A stretch of DNA of 5,284 bases, from assembly GCA_944391365.1 (NCBI GenBank), contig CALXTH010000111.1, positions 1 to 5,284 of the forward strand, read 5' to 3'. The position numbers were made by a program, and so were the translations under genes. The first letter of the stretch is position 1. The number at the start of each line of letters is the position of its first letter. This document shows positions 4,849 to 5,284 of the stretch, piece by piece. The notes beneath the pieces are model-generated. The model searched no databases. It saw only the letters and a list, made by a program, of their open reading frames with translations, and was not told where the DNA came from. This stretch comes from an uncultured Alphaproteobacteria bacterium (lineage in GTDB: Bacteria; Pseudomonadota; Alphaproteobacteria; RF32; CAG-239).

Positions 4849-5284
4849 ATGTATGGAATATCCGAAGAAATAGCCCATATCAACGGCATCCCGAAAAAAT
4901 TGGTCGTCTTTTTGCATGGGTATATTGATAACTGCGAGGCGTTGAATAAAACGGTTCTTCCTTTCGTTGAAAAGTTGGAAAATTGTGCCATTCACTTGCC
5001 TCAGGCACCAATTCAGTGTGAAATTCACGAACGTAAACGCCAGTGGTATTCCATGCACGAGTTTGATCCCGATGATGCCCGAAAATCAGTGCCGACCATG
5101 AAAGAATGTGCCGCCATATACAACAAAATGACACCGGGCTTTGTCTCTGCCGATTCATATTTGTCCCCCTATATTGACAGCCTGTTGAATGAATATCAGT
5201 TGGATGAACAGGATTTATATCTGTGCGGTTTCTCACAGGGAGCGATGCTGGCCATTTTCTCGGCGCTGATGCGTGAAAAAGAGA
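4849..5284 (+). CDS. Alpha/beta-hydrolase, carboxylesterase/phospholipase (COG0400) family, 3'-partial
   Basis: The frame from the ATG at 4849 stays open to the right edge (145 complete codons), so the end of the gene lies outside. KLVVFLHGYIDN (residues about 17-28) is the first strand and the His-Gly oxyanion turn. LPQAP, then RQWYSM, match the 'P.AP ... r.WfD' blocks of COG0400 esterases. The nucleophile elbow GFSQG is at 127-131 with Ser129 as catalytic Ser. The Asp and His of the triad would lie beyond the window. Members hydrolyse carboxylic esters such as short acyl esters or lysophospholipids; no signal peptide is visible, so it is likely cytoplasmic. There is no good Shine-Dalgarno before 4849; the frame is open back to 4759, with a TTG at 4822 as an alternative start. 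It is divergent from the repressor gene; regulation by it is possible but not shown. Confidence 0.85.
   Translation, partial: MYGISEEIAHINGIPKKLVVFLHGYIDNCEALNKTVLPFVEKLENCAIHLPQAPIQCEIHERKRQWYSMHEFDPDDARKSVPTMKECAAIYNKMTPGFVSADSYLSPYIDSLLNEYQLDEQDLYLCGFSQGAMLAIFSALMREKE

Overview
The window looks like a piece of a moderate-to-low GC alphaproteobacterial chromosome. The best clue is a Cro/CI-type repressor whose helix-turn-helix (with the motif TTFNKSKR) and C-terminal tail (IIWASQ) resemble a repressor family I associate with Rhodospirillales and relatives. The Cys-rich secreted protein with a DUF1566-like C-terminus resembles proteins I recall from host-associated, gut-type members of that class. 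This placement is inference from remembered family patterns, not from a search.

Layout. At 1-2681 (+) a two-gene operon has its promoter left of the window: a long protein with a FliK-like C-terminal region (open at the left edge), coupled by an ATGA overlap to a membrane-anchored J-domain co-chaperone with a C-terminal SH3-like domain. At 2685-3512 (-), converging on it with only 3 bases between the stop codons, lies a gene for an exported Cys-rich protein. A clear signal peptide (3512-3447) is separated from the rest (2685-3443) by one in-frame TAA. At 3513-3790 (-) this gene is preceded by about 240 bases of structured leader, with its own sigma70-like promoter (3761-3789), several long-range helices and a 13-bp intrinsic terminator (3548-3578) ending about 25 bases before the start codon. 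That is the architecture of a transcription attenuator, a riboswitch, or a stand-alone small RNA. I could not match it to a known RNA family.

At 3835-4728 (-) is a complete repressor transcription unit: promoter, about 110-base 5' UTR, an S24-type HTH repressor, and an intrinsic terminator. The repressor keeps the S24 serine, but the lysine position appears to be Arg and the usual Ala-Gly cleavage pair is not seen. At 4849-5284 (+), divergent from it, starts a COG0400-type serine esterase (GFSQG elbow) that runs off the right edge.

How they might work together: the left operon looks like ordinary chromosomal content. The middle (about 2685-4730) looks accessory and regulated, with an exported Cys-rich protein behind a structured leader and an adjacent repressor with its own operator-like repeats. 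No sequence evidence shows that the repressor controls the leader or the esterase; closeness is the only argument. The most unusual items are the leader RNA and the stop codon sitting exactly at the signal-peptide/mature junction.
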